Source: Gemmatimonadota bacterium
Lineage (GTDB): Bacteria; Gemmatimonadota; Gemmatimonadetes; Longimicrobiales; Gaopeijiaceae
NCBI GenBank assembly: GCA_030618065.1
Contig: JAUXEE010000164.1
Span: forward strand, 1-5,557
Length of the DNA stretch: 5,557 nucleotides
Reading direction: 5' to 3'
Shown: one piece after another, positions 1-5,419 of the stretch
Position numbering within the stretch: the first letter of the stretch is position 1
Layout: every line of letters starts with the position of its first letter
Made by a program: the position numbers and the translations under genes
Notes under the pieces: model-generated
Seen by the model: the letters and a program-made list of their open reading frames with translations, nothing else
Database searches by the model: none
What the model was told of the DNA's origin: nothing

Positions 1-1362
1 AGTCCGTCCAGCTTCAGCTTCACGGGTGAAGAGGGCGGAGCGAACCCGGCCAATCAGACGCTGGGGGTTTCGAATACGGGCGGAGGCACGCTCAACTGGA
101 GCGTGTCCGACAACGCCACCTGGCTCTCGCTGGCGCCCGCCAGCGGATCCTCTACGGGTGAGACGGACAACGTGACCGTGAGTGTGAACACGTCTGGCCT
201 GGCCGATGGCACCTACAACGCCCCCATCACGGTCACCGGCAACGCACCGAACTCACCGGTCACCGTGCCGGTCACCCTGACCGTGACCGCGGCCTCCGTC
301 CTCTTTGCGTTGGTGGAAGCCGGTAGTGATGCTAACCATACGTGTGGGGTGACGACCGGGGGCGACGCCTACTGCTGGGGAAAGGGTTTTTATGGCCAGC
401 TCGGAAACTGGTCCACGGATGACATGGCAGTGCCGATGAAAGTGTCCGGCGGTTTGACGTTTGTGTCGGTGAGCGGCGGATTCGGCCACACCTGTGGGAT
501 GACCGCTACGGGCGAAGCCTACTGTTGGGGGTACGGATTGAGCGGCCAGCTCGGCCTTGGCCCCGGATCCACTGGTGACAAGCTGGTGCCGACGTTTGTG
601 TCAACCGGGTGGGCACCTCCGTCGGCCAACGCCGGGAATGCTTTCACCTGCGGAGTCACGACAGGGGGCCAGGCTTACTGCTGGGGGCTTGGAACTTTGG
701 GTCAGCTCGGCAATGGGTCCACGGTGAATAAGTATGTGCCGACGGAGGTCTCTGGGGGATTGACCTTCGCATCGGTCAGCGCTGGGTCGGAACACACCTG
801 CGGAGTCACGACAGGGGGCCAGGCTTACTGTTGGGGATATGGATGGTTTGGCCGGCTGGGCTACGGGGAAGAGGGAGACAAGTTTGAGCCAGAGTTGGTT
901 TCGGGCGGATTGACATTCGCATCGGTCAGCGCTGGGATGGAACACACCTGCGGAGTCACGACAGGGGGCCAGGCTTACTGCTGGGGGCTTGGAAGTTCGG
1001 GTCGGCTCGGCAATGGATCTTCGGACCCCAAGTTGGCGCCGACCGAGGTGACGGGCGGGTTGACCTTCGGGTCGGTGAGCGCTGGGGGAACACACACCTG
1101 CGGAGTCACGATTGGGGGCCAAGCTTACTGCTGGGGGAACGGAGAAAATGGCCGGCTTGGCTACGGAGACGTGTCTTACAAATTGGAGCCGGAGTTGGTT
1201 TCGGGCGGGTTGACGTTCGAGTCCGTGAGCGCCGGATGGGGTCACACGTGTGGGGTGACCACCGAGGGCAAAGCCTATTGCTGGGGGCAGGGAGGGTTTG
1301 GCAAGCTCGGCAATGGGTCCTGGGAGGACAAGTTGGTGCCGACATTGGTTTCCGGCGGTTAG
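1..1362 (+). CDS. BACON-like domain plus seven-repeat RCC1 beta-propeller protein, 5'-truncated by the window edge
   Basis: The frame is open from base 1 to TAG at 1360-1362, giving 453 visible residues; the true start lies upstream. The GTG at 103 sits inside a domain and is not the start. Residues 1-99 look like a BACON/Ig-like beta-sandwich: repeated 'S-NTGGG-L-WSVS', 'WLSLAPASG', 'NTSGLADGTYNAPITV' and a closing V-x-V-x-L-x-V strand. Seven RCC1-type repeats of 50-52 residues follow, starting near 301, 454, 610, 760, 910, 1060 and 1210. Each carries TCG(V/M)...YCWG, then a (Q/R/K)LG turn; six of seven have HTCG, the third FTCG. Seven repeats match one closed seven-bladed propeller, and the last ends at the stop. 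Two Cys per blade suggest intrablade disulfides, hence export. In bacteria such proteins are usually extracellular binding or adhesion proteins; no catalytic residues are visible and the ligand is unknown. Confidence 0.9.
   Translation, partial: SPSSFSFTGEEGGANPANQTLGVSNTGGGTLNWSVSDNATWLSLAPASGSSTGETDNVTVSVNTSGLADGTYNAPITVTGNAPNSPVTVPVTLTVTAASVLFALVEAGSDANHTCGVTTGGDAYCWGKGFYGQLGNWSTDDMAVPMKVSGGLTFVSVSGGFGHTCGMTATGEAYCWGYGLSGQLGLGPGSTGDKLVPTFVSTGWAPPSANAGNAFTCGVTTGGQAYCWGLGTLGQLGNGSTVNKYVPTEVSGGLTFASVSAGSEHTCGVTTGGQAYCWGYGWFGRLGYGEEGDKFEPELVSGGLTFASVSAGMEHTCGVTTGGQAYCWGLGSSGRLGNGSSDPKLAPTEVTGGLTFGSVSAGGTHTCGVTIGGQAYCWGNGENGRLGYGDVSYKLEPELVSGGLTFESVSAGWGHTCGVTTEGKAYCWGQGGFGKLGNGSWEDKLVPTLVSGG
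610..1359 (+). repeat. Five in-phase 150-bp tandem repeats encoding RCC1 blades 3-7
   Basis: The units begin at 610, 760, 910, 1060 and 1210, exactly 150 bp (50 codons) apart. The core CGGAGTCACG recurs at 651, 801, 951 and 1101. Similarity is higher between alternate units than adjacent ones. Bases 651-720 and 951-1020 differ at about 5 of 70 positions. Units 4 and 6 share the CTACGG and GAGCC-GAGTTGGTTTCGGGCGG segments that units 3 and 5 lack. This implies a 300-bp two-blade duplication on top of the single-blade period. Unit 7 shares CGTGTGGGGTGAC with blade 1 (341-353), unlike the middle blades. This is a protein-coding repeat, not a CRISPR or satellite. Confidence 0.9.
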
Positions 1363-1464
1363 CCAGTCGGGCCGCGAGACAATGCCACCGAGGCCCGGGG
1401 CGATCCCGTCGACCCCAGTCAGCGACAAAACACTTCGTAACGGAATCGGGACCTTCAACAAAGT

Positions 1465-1468
1465 GGAG
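1465..1468 (+). promoter_or_regulatory. Shine-Dalgarno site fixing the start of the orphan gene
   Basis: GGAG lies 7 nt before ATG at 1476. No comparable site precedes the earlier in-frame codons, which overlap the 3' end of the propeller gene. Confidence 0.6.
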
Positions 1469-1475
1469 CACTCCA

Positions 1476-2204
1476 ATGTCAGCGCGAAATGATCCGCGGT
1501 ACATGAAGCTTTATCATGATTATGCCAAAGCCATCCAGGCCTACCAGAATTCAATTGCTCAGCGGAAGAGGGTACGCGCGCAATTGACCCGCAGAGCCAT
1601 GATTGCGAGAGAATCGAACCGGCGGCCAGTGGGCTCCCCTGAGGATTTCCGTATCCCGCAAGAGCCCGGGAGGGGGGCAGCCCCCCCACGGAAGCCGTCG
1701 GTGACGAAAGTTTACATGGGCCCGATTCTGGGGTGGGCAAAGCTTGTCGGTACCTCCCCCGAGTACCTCGGAGAAACACAGCAGGGAGGCACCTTCGACG
1801 TGAACGCTGCCTATGACGCTACTTCTCTGAAACTGCATTGGAACGCCAAAATCCATTACGAAAAATGCAAACGGGCCTTTTTCGACTACGTTCGCCGGCA
1901 AAATGTTGACGTTCACCTCCAGCGAGCGGGGGCGGAACTTGATCACCAAGCAAACCTTCAGATGCTCGGACATGGAGGCGAGAACGACCTGGTGGAAGCC
2001 CAAAGGGAAATGGAGGGTGCCTGCCGAAACGCCTGGAGGCTTTACCGAATTGCCCCGAATCCAAAACCTAAACCGGTGATTCTTCTGCTCCTAAAGAACT
2101 TCGCGGATGCCCAGTTCGTCGGCCTCCAGAGCCAAACAACTGGGCTAATGGACCAAGAGGTGACTCGACTGATTCGCTCGGGTGTCCTGGCGCAGGAGAG
2201 GTGA
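1476..2204 (+). CDS. Orphan hypothetical protein, 242 residues
   Basis: I do not recognise this protein. I chose ATG 1476 because a GGAG site precedes it by 7 nt and it begins 113 bp after the propeller stop. The frame is open further upstream, but only across sequence that encodes the propeller in another frame. Residues 8-50 are basic and helical-looking with many Tyr/Arg/Gln. Residues 51-75 form a Pro/Arg/Gly-rich linker, encoded partly by a G6-CAG-C7 stretch. Residues 112-190 look like long amphipathic helices with aromatic residues (HWNAKIHYEKC, RAFFDYVRRQ). Then come a Pro/Lys turn (PNPKPKP), a hydrophobic VILLLL segment at 201-206 and a charged tail ending QER. There is no signal peptide, and the hydrophobic stretch is too short to span a membrane. 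Third-position GC looks lower than in the phosphofructokinase gene, which may mean recent acquisition. It may be an accessory or lineage-specific cytoplasmic protein; function unknown. Confidence 0.65.
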   Translation: MSARNDPRYMKLYHDYAKAIQAYQNSIAQRKRVRAQLTRRAMIARESNRRPVGSPEDFRIPQEPGRGAAPPRKPSVTKVYMGPILGWAKLVGTSPEYLGETQQGGTFDVNAAYDATSLKLHWNAKIHYEKCKRAFFDYVRRQNVDVHLQRAGAELDHQANLQMLGHGGENDLVEAQREMEGACRNAWRLYRIAPNPKPKPVILLLLKNFADAQFVGLQSQTTGLMDQEVTRLIRSGVLAQER

Positions 2205-2435
2205 CAACTCACCACATTGGTGTGGCGGAATTCGCTTTTCGCGATTGTCCCGGTTGATGCCGGGCCGCACGTCTTCAAGGGCTCCACATGGCGTCCCCGG
2301 TCGCCCAGCGCCGCCATCAACGCCAGCGACGCGTTGGCCGGCAGGAATGATGTCCACGGCCACGCCAGAGTGAGTCACGAGCACATCCTCACCGAATCCC
2401 ACCTCTTCTACCTCGCCCGAACCATCGCTCACCAC
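2145..2435 (-). CDS. Doubtful small hypothetical gene or decayed gene (96 codons)
   Basis: The only gene-sized content I can propose for the 315-base stretch 2205-2519 is this frame, read from GTG 2435 with a GGAG (complement of 2445-2448) 9 nt upstream. Its first half reads like real protein: VVSDGSGEVEEVGFGEDVLV, then THSGVAVDIIPAGQ, with strong G-first codon preference. The order of Gly, Val and Asp is loosely like a GroES-type barrel, but too weak to name. It lies on the same strand as, and 84 bp downstream of, the HAD gene, so it could be a last operon member. Against it, the second half is unremarkable and its end overlaps the orphan gene by 60 bp. The plus-strand frame 2205-2504 is also fully open, and another minus frame (about 2205-2330) has high third-position GC. 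A frameshifted remnant is as likely as a working gene. Confidence 0.25.
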   Translation of the reverse strand: MVSDGSGEVEEVGFGEDVLVTHSGVAVDIIPAGQRVAGVDGGAGRPGTPCGALEDVRPGINRDNREKRIPPHQCGELSPLLRQDTRANQSSHLLVH

Positions 2436-2519
2436 GCACCCGGTCTCCAGGACGAATCCGTACCATATTCACGGATCACTTTCGCAGCTCTCCGGTTCGG
2501 GTGAGGGTACGTCGGAGGG

Positions 2520-2984
2520 TCAGTCCCGCTGGGTGGCTTTCAACCGCAGGGGGTGGGTAATCAGGTCCAGGGCGTCCCGGATGTCCCGGGTGACGACGTC
2601 CACACAACCAAGAAGTCCCGCCGCAGCCCCTTCCGGCCCCAGAACCGCCATGGCAAGTCCGGCAACCCCCATCATGGGGATGTCGTTTCTGCCGTTTCCG
2701 ATGGCGATCACCTCCTCGGGGCCCATGGCGGACACGGCCTCGGCCTTCTCCTTCCCGTCGCGGATCACCCGCACCTCTACGGGGAGGTCACCCATGGTTT
2801 CATGGACGGTGCCGAAGGTGTCGGCGGTGAGAATGGTGATGCGGAGGTCGGATGCCAGGCCCTCGAGGCGCTCCGCCACTCCTGGCAGCAGCACCCCATC
2901 CAGGGAGAGGGTCCCGGTGTAGTCCAGGACCAGGCGACTGAAGGTGACAGGGCCACCGGGCATATCGAGAAGGACAGGGCTCAT
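2520..2984 (-). CDS. Soluble HAD-superfamily phosphatase, P-type-ATPase-like (COG4087 type)
   Basis: This 154-residue protein is a minimal HAD core without a cap domain. Motif I is LDYTGTLS with nucleophile D21; the usual second Asp is replaced by Thr, as in the DKTGT of P-type ATPases. Motif II is T53 in ILTAD. Motif III is a Lys in DGKEKAE (K78 or K80). Motif IV is IGNGRNDIPMM (97-105), with N100 and D101 positioned for Mg2+. The rest, GLAMAVLGPEGAAAG and DALDLITHPLRLKAT, fits the small cytosolic proteins often annotated 'soluble P-type ATPase' or HAD hydrolase, whose physiological substrate is unknown. There are no membrane segments. I chose ATG 2984; a modest AAGG lies 11 nt upstream, and M8 is an alternative start. 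The gene is co-oriented with parDE, 112 bp downstream of the toxin stop, so it could share that transcript or use its own leader. Confidence 0.85.
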   Translation of the reverse strand: MSPVLLDMPGGPVTFSRLVLDYTGTLSLDGVLLPGVAERLEGLASDLRITILTADTFGTVHETMGDLPVEVRVIRDGKEKAEAVSAMGPEEVIAIGNGRNDIPMMGVAGLAMAVLGPEGAAAGLLGCVDVVTRDIRDALDLITHPLRLKATQRD

Positions 2985-3000
2985 GGCTTATTCGGCCTTT

Positions 3001-3034
3001 TCTCTCTTCCTGACGACTCTCTCTTCCTGACGAC
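3001..3034 (-). repeat. Perfect 17-bp tandem duplication in the HAD gene leader
   Basis: TCTCTCTTCCTGACGAC occurs twice with no gap, at 3001-3017 and 3018-3034. On the coding strand each copy reads GTCGTCAGGAAGAGAGA and so carries an SD-like AGGAAG. The repeat ends 17 bp before ATG 2984, placing it in the probable 5' untranslated leader. It could be a replication-slippage product, a duplicated ribosome-loading site or a pair of regulator sites. Confidence 0.9.
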
Positions 3035-3040
3035 GTTCCT

Positions 3041-3046
3041 ATTCTA
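3041..3046 (-). promoter_or_regulatory. Weak candidate -10 box for the HAD gene
   Basis: The complement reads TAGAAT, five of six matches to TATAAT. Transcription would begin near 3034, at the edge of the 17-bp tandem repeat. No convincing -35 hexamer is found 16-18 bp upstream, where the sequence is GC-rich, so the call is tentative. Confidence 0.2.
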
Positions 3047-3096
3047 AGGTGTGGGGCGGGCCGCCGCTTTCGGGGGCTCTCCCGGGCGCCGGAAAC

Positions 3097-3432
3097 TCAC
3101 TTCTGGCCTTGAGACCAGTCCTCTGGAAACAACGCCTCGAGATCCCTGACTCCGCTGACGATTCGAATGATCTCGATTGACTCCTGAGCGGGTCGGTAGA
3201 TGATCAGGTAGCTGTAGACAGGCCATATGCGAAGGGTTTCGTATGCCAGGCCATCCCGTAGATGCCCCATGCGCGGAAACTCCGTGAGGTGGGCGACAGA
3301 GGAGAGGATAGTGTCGACTACTCTCGTGGCGGCGGCTGGGCTGTCCTCAGCGATATGATCCCAAACCTCCTCGATATCCCGGAGTGCGGCCGGAGTGAAG
3401 AAGACCTTCGACCCGACGGCCTCTTCCGTCAC
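3097..3432 (-). CDS. parE: ParE/RelE-superfamily toxin
   Basis: This 111-residue protein has the ParE/RelE fold order: an N-terminal strand (KVFFTPAALRDIEEVWDHIAED, 9-30, running into helix 1), helix 2 (AAATRVVDTILSSVAHL), then FPRMGHLRDG (52-61), LRIWPVYSYLIIYRP (67-81) and IEIIRIVSGVRDLEALF (86-102). Conserved family positions seen include P53-R54-G56, R68, the YLIIYR strand, R90 and the R96-D97 end. ParE proteins poison DNA gyrase, whereas RelE relatives cleave mRNA on the ribosome. Sequence alone favours ParE because its partner is ParD-like, but the target is inference. The start is GTG 3432, overlapping the antitoxin stop as GTGA (3429-3432), a classic translational-coupling arrangement that keeps toxin output tied to antitoxin. 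Length is normal for the family and the gene looks intact. Confidence 0.92.
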   Translation of the reverse strand: MTEEAVGSKVFFTPAALRDIEEVWDHIAEDSPAAATRVVDTILSSVAHLTEFPRMGHLRDGLAYETLRIWPVYSYLIIYRPAQESIEIIRIVSGVRDLEALFPEDWSQGQK

Positions 3433-3686
3433 CCTGCTTCTGCCTCAGCCCGTGCCTTAAGTCGTGCCACAACCTCCTTCACGGGGATGAGTTCTCCGTC
3501 GCGAGCCTGGCTTAGTCCCAATGCCACCTCATTCCTGAGTCCCTTCATCCTGGCCTCAAGAAGGTGTTCCCTTTCAATTAGTAGGCGCAGGCCCTGACGA
3601 ATCACCTCGCTGTTGGAGCGGTAGAGGCCTTCCCTCACCTGTGAGGCGACGTACTCCTCGAGTTGAGGAGTAAGAGAAACGTTCAT
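3429..3686 (-). CDS. parD: ParD-family ribbon-helix-helix antitoxin
   Basis: This 85-residue antitoxin is encoded first in the toxin-antitoxin operon. Residues 2-6 (NVSLT) form the DNA-contacting ribbon. Helices follow at about 7-19 (PQLEEYVASQVRE) and 24-38 (SNSEVIRQGLRLLIE), with the family hallmark GLYRSNSEVIRQGLRLL. The C-terminal part (44-84) ends in LSQARDGELIPVKEVVARLKARAEA, the toxin-wrapping tail of ParD proteins. I chose ATG 3686 because an AAGGAGG sits 4 nt upstream and the RHH domain starts there. The frame stays open back to TTG 3752, but that extension crosses the operator. ParD neutralises ParE and, as an RHH dimer, normally represses its own promoter, consistent with the palindrome upstream. 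The pair probably serves as a chromosomal addiction or stress module; no plasmid features accompany it. Confidence 0.93.
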   Translation of the reverse strand: MNVSLTPQLEEYVASQVREGLYRSNSEVIRQGLRLLIEREHLLEARMKGLRNEVALGLSQARDGELIPVKEVVARLKARAEAEAG

Positions 3687-3690
3687 GATT

Positions 3691-3697
3691 CCTCCTT
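3691..3697 (-). promoter_or_regulatory. Strong Shine-Dalgarno site of parD
   Basis: The complement reads AAGGAGG, 4 nt before ATG 3686. It decides the antitoxin start against the longer frame beginning at TTG 3752. Confidence 0.85.
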
Positions 3698-3735
3698 CCT
3701 TGATTCTCCATGGACCAAAAGGAAGGATGTGAGAC

Positions 3736-3762
3736 ATAACGAATATTGTCAATTTTTGTTAT
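3736..3762 (-). promoter_or_regulatory. Probable parDE operator: 27-bp imperfect palindrome around a TTGACA box
   Basis: The two 13-base arms (3736-3748 and 3750-3762) are centred on T3749 and match at 11 of 13 positions. The outer arms are ATAAC and GTTAT; the inner arms are ATTG and CAAT. On the minus strand a perfect -35 consensus TTGACA (complement of 3747-3752) occupies the centre. No good -10 lies 16-18 bp further; CATCCT is the closest, so the promoter is incompletely defined. The AT-rich island stands out in GC-rich surroundings. Position 50 bp upstream of parD and dyad symmetry fit autorepression by an RHH antitoxin, which is known for ParD families. Confidence 0.55.
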
Positions 3763-3962
3763 TGTGATGAGAAAAGCGAAATCCCCTGTCCAAGTATGGG
3801 AGTCTAGGCCTGAGCGTGGGCGAGTCCATGCCCGGATCGGCCGAGGAGGTCCGCCCTGCAAGTCTGTTGTAAGCGGTCCCCCCAATGCGCCCTCCGAACT
3901 TCTCCTACTCCTCGAGGGTAGACCTGGTTCGTGACCATGAGTTCCTGGGAATAGCAGAATGC

Positions 3963-3967
3963 AGGAG
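3963..3967 (+). promoter_or_regulatory. Shine-Dalgarno site deciding the phosphofructokinase start
   Basis: AGGAG lies 11 nt before ATG 3979 but only 2 nt before the in-frame GTG 3970, which is too close for initiation. This favours ATG 3979. No clear promoter or small gene was found in 3763-3962. Confidence 0.5.
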
Positions 3968-3978
3968 ACGTGCGGCGT

Positions 3979-5178
3979 ATGACGAAGTCGAGGGGGACGA
4001 TAGGGATTCTGACGGGGGGTGGGGACGTTCCCGGCCTCAATCCAGCCATTCGGGCCATCACCATCCGAGCCGTCAGGGAGGGGTTCCGTGTCATCGGCAT
4101 CCGCAGAGGATGGGCCGGTTTGGTGGAGCTGATTCCCGAAAAGGACGCCGACAACAGCCAAAACTTCCAGACCCTATCCGAGGACCTGGTGAACCGGGCC
4201 GGCCGCACCGGAGGGACCTTTCTCCACACATCCCGGACCCGGCCTAGCCATCTGCCCCAAGCGGATGTCCCACCTCATTTGAAGGGCTCCTACACCGAGG
4301 AGACCAACGATGTCACGGCGGATGTCTTGAAGAACCTCGAGTTCGTGGGCCTGGACTACCTCATTCCCATCGGCGGGGACGACACCCTGAGCTACGCCCA
4401 GCGTCTTCATCAGGAGGGCGTTCGGGTAGTGGGCATGCCCAAAACCATGGACAACGACGTACCGGGCACGGACTACTGCATCGGATTCAGCACCTGCGTG
4501 ACTCGAACCATCGAGTTGGCGCACAGGCTGCGCACTAGCGCCGGCTCCCACGAGAGGTTCCTGGTCCTGGAGGTCTTCGGGCGGTACGCCGGGTACACGG
4601 CCATTCTCCCGACCATGGCCGGGGCGGCGGATCGGTGCGTGATCCCTGAACACCCCTTCGAGATGGAGCGGTTGGCCGAGCTCTTGTCCTATGACCGGAG
4701 TCGGCATCCCAGCCAATACTCGGTGGTCCTGGTCTCCGAAGGTGCCAGACTCCTGGGCCAGGAGGAGATGGTCTTTGAGAACGGGGAGCGTGACCAATAC
4801 GGTCATCGGAAACTGGGTGGAATCGGGGACTTGGTCTCATCTCGTCTGAGAGAGTTTTCTCCGAAGTTCAACCAGGGCCGAAAGATCGACGTCGTGAACC
4901 AGCGCTTGGGTTATCTGGTCCGCTCCGGGGACCCGGACGCCATGGACTCCATCGTTCCCATGGCCTTCGGCAATCTGGCCCTGGACTTGATCATGGCGGG
5001 GACATCGGGGCGTCTGGTGAGTCTCCGAAATGGTGTCTACGACTCGGTGCCCATCGAGGTGGTCACCGGGCGAAAGAAGATGGTGGACATCCACAAGTTC
5101 TACGATACGGATCGCCTCCGACCGCGGTACACCACCTTCGAGGGGAAGCCCCTCTTCATCATGACCAGCGACGTATAG
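3979..5178 (+). CDS. 6-phosphofructokinase, predicted pyrophosphate-dependent
   Basis: This 399-residue cytoplasmic enzyme phosphorylates fructose 6-phosphate to fructose 1,6-bisphosphate in glycolysis; PPi-dependent members also run the reverse reaction. Visible PFK-family motifs are the N-terminal TGGGDVPGLN (12-21), IGGDDTLSYA (131-140), MPKTMDND (153-160) with catalytic base D158, VFGRYAGYTA (199-208), VSEGA (252-256) and QRLGYLVRSGDPDAMD (308-323). Two specificity positions are diagnostic. The residue equivalent to E. coli Gly104 is D135 (GGDD rather than GGDG), and that equivalent to Gly124 is K155 (PKT rather than PGT). Asp plus Lys is the established signature of PPi-PFKs; Asp at 135 would clash with the ATP alpha-phosphate. 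It is longer than E. coli PfkA (320), as expected for long group-III-type enzymes, with an insert near 84-112. The gene is intact, diverges from parDE, and appears monocistronic or is followed by a membrane-protein gene 241 bp downstream. Confidence 0.93.
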   Translation: MTKSRGTIGILTGGGDVPGLNPAIRAITIRAVREGFRVIGIRRGWAGLVELIPEKDADNSQNFQTLSEDLVNRAGRTGGTFLHTSRTRPSHLPQADVPPHLKGSYTEETNDVTADVLKNLEFVGLDYLIPIGGDDTLSYAQRLHQEGVRVVGMPKTMDNDVPGTDYCIGFSTCVTRTIELAHRLRTSAGSHERFLVLEVFGRYAGYTAILPTMAGAADRCVIPEHPFEMERLAELLSYDRSRHPSQYSVVLVSEGARLLGQEEMVFENGERDQYGHRKLGGIGDLVSSRLREFSPKFNQGRKIDVVNQRLGYLVRSGDPDAMDSIVPMAFGNLALDLIMAGTSGRLVSLRNGVYDSVPIEVVTGRKKMVDIHKFYDTDRLRPRYTTFEGKPLFIMTSDV

Positions 5179-5419
5179 GGGGGGGGCCGTAGTTCGTAGG
5201 CATTGCCCTTCTTTGATCCGCACTTCAGCGGCCTTCTCAGCGGTCACTCACCGGATCCCATTCCATCTGAAGTTCCGACGCTCTGAAAATCCCCACGGGC
5301 CTCCGGGGGTTTCCGGGAACCCAAACCGCAGTTCCCTGATTCGGTCCGGTAGAAAGACGTTTCGCGGGCCTTGCCTGGGCGTGGAGGCCGACTGATGAAA
5401 AAGCAACGAGGAGGAAAAG
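5179..5419 (+). other. Intergenic gap after the phosphofructokinase gene; weak hairpin, no gene seen
   Basis: The gap begins in a run of nine G (5178-5186) that includes the last base of the stop codon. A small GGGTT/AACCC hairpin (5307-5311 with 5318-5322, 6-nt loop) is the only stem I found. It lacks a T-tract, so it is not a convincing intrinsic terminator. No open frame here has both a ribosome site and protein-like sequence. Confidence 0.4.
5409..5414 (+). promoter_or_regulatory. Near-ideal Shine-Dalgarno site of the membrane-protein gene
   Basis: AGGAGG with 5 nt to ATG 5420. It selects this start over the ATG at 5395 in another frame. Confidence 0.85.

Noticed and set aside
610..1359. 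Regularly spaced repeats as a CRISPR array.
   Set aside because: The 150-bp units are coding, in frame, and have no unique spacers.
1236..1475. N-terminal extension of the orphan gene in the same frame.
   Set aside because: Up to 1362 it lies inside RCC1 blade 7 coding sequence. The ribosome site and protein-like composition both begin at 1476.
601..1779. Long minus-strand open frame (392 codons) antisense to the propeller gene.
   Set aside because: It repeats in step with the 150-bp plus-strand units, is rich in Arg/Pro/Ser and runs across two plus-strand genes. It is a shadow of the repeat.
3047..3096. GC-rich segment after parE as an intrinsic terminator.
   Set aside because: Only short, bulged stems can be drawn and no T-tract follows on the minus strand.
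3687..3752. Longer ParD starting at TTG 3752.
   Set aside because: The extra 22 residues cover the ribosome site and operator half and are not part of the RHH family; AAGGAGG points to ATG 3686.
3767..3934. Small plus-strand ORF upstream of the phosphofructokinase gene starting MRKAKSPVQVW.
   Set aside because: It has no clear ribosome site, Arg/Gly/Pro-rich late sequence and no recognisable motif. It probably opens by chance in GC-rich DNA.
3804..4806. Several minus-strand open frames over and upstream of the phosphofructokinase gene.
   Set aside because: They are antisense to an intact, motif-rich enzyme gene and carry no family features of their own.
5178..5186. Run of nine G at the phosphofructokinase stop.
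   Set aside because: It begins at the last base of TAG, so slippage would not change the protein. It is probably only a sequencing-sensitive homopolymer.
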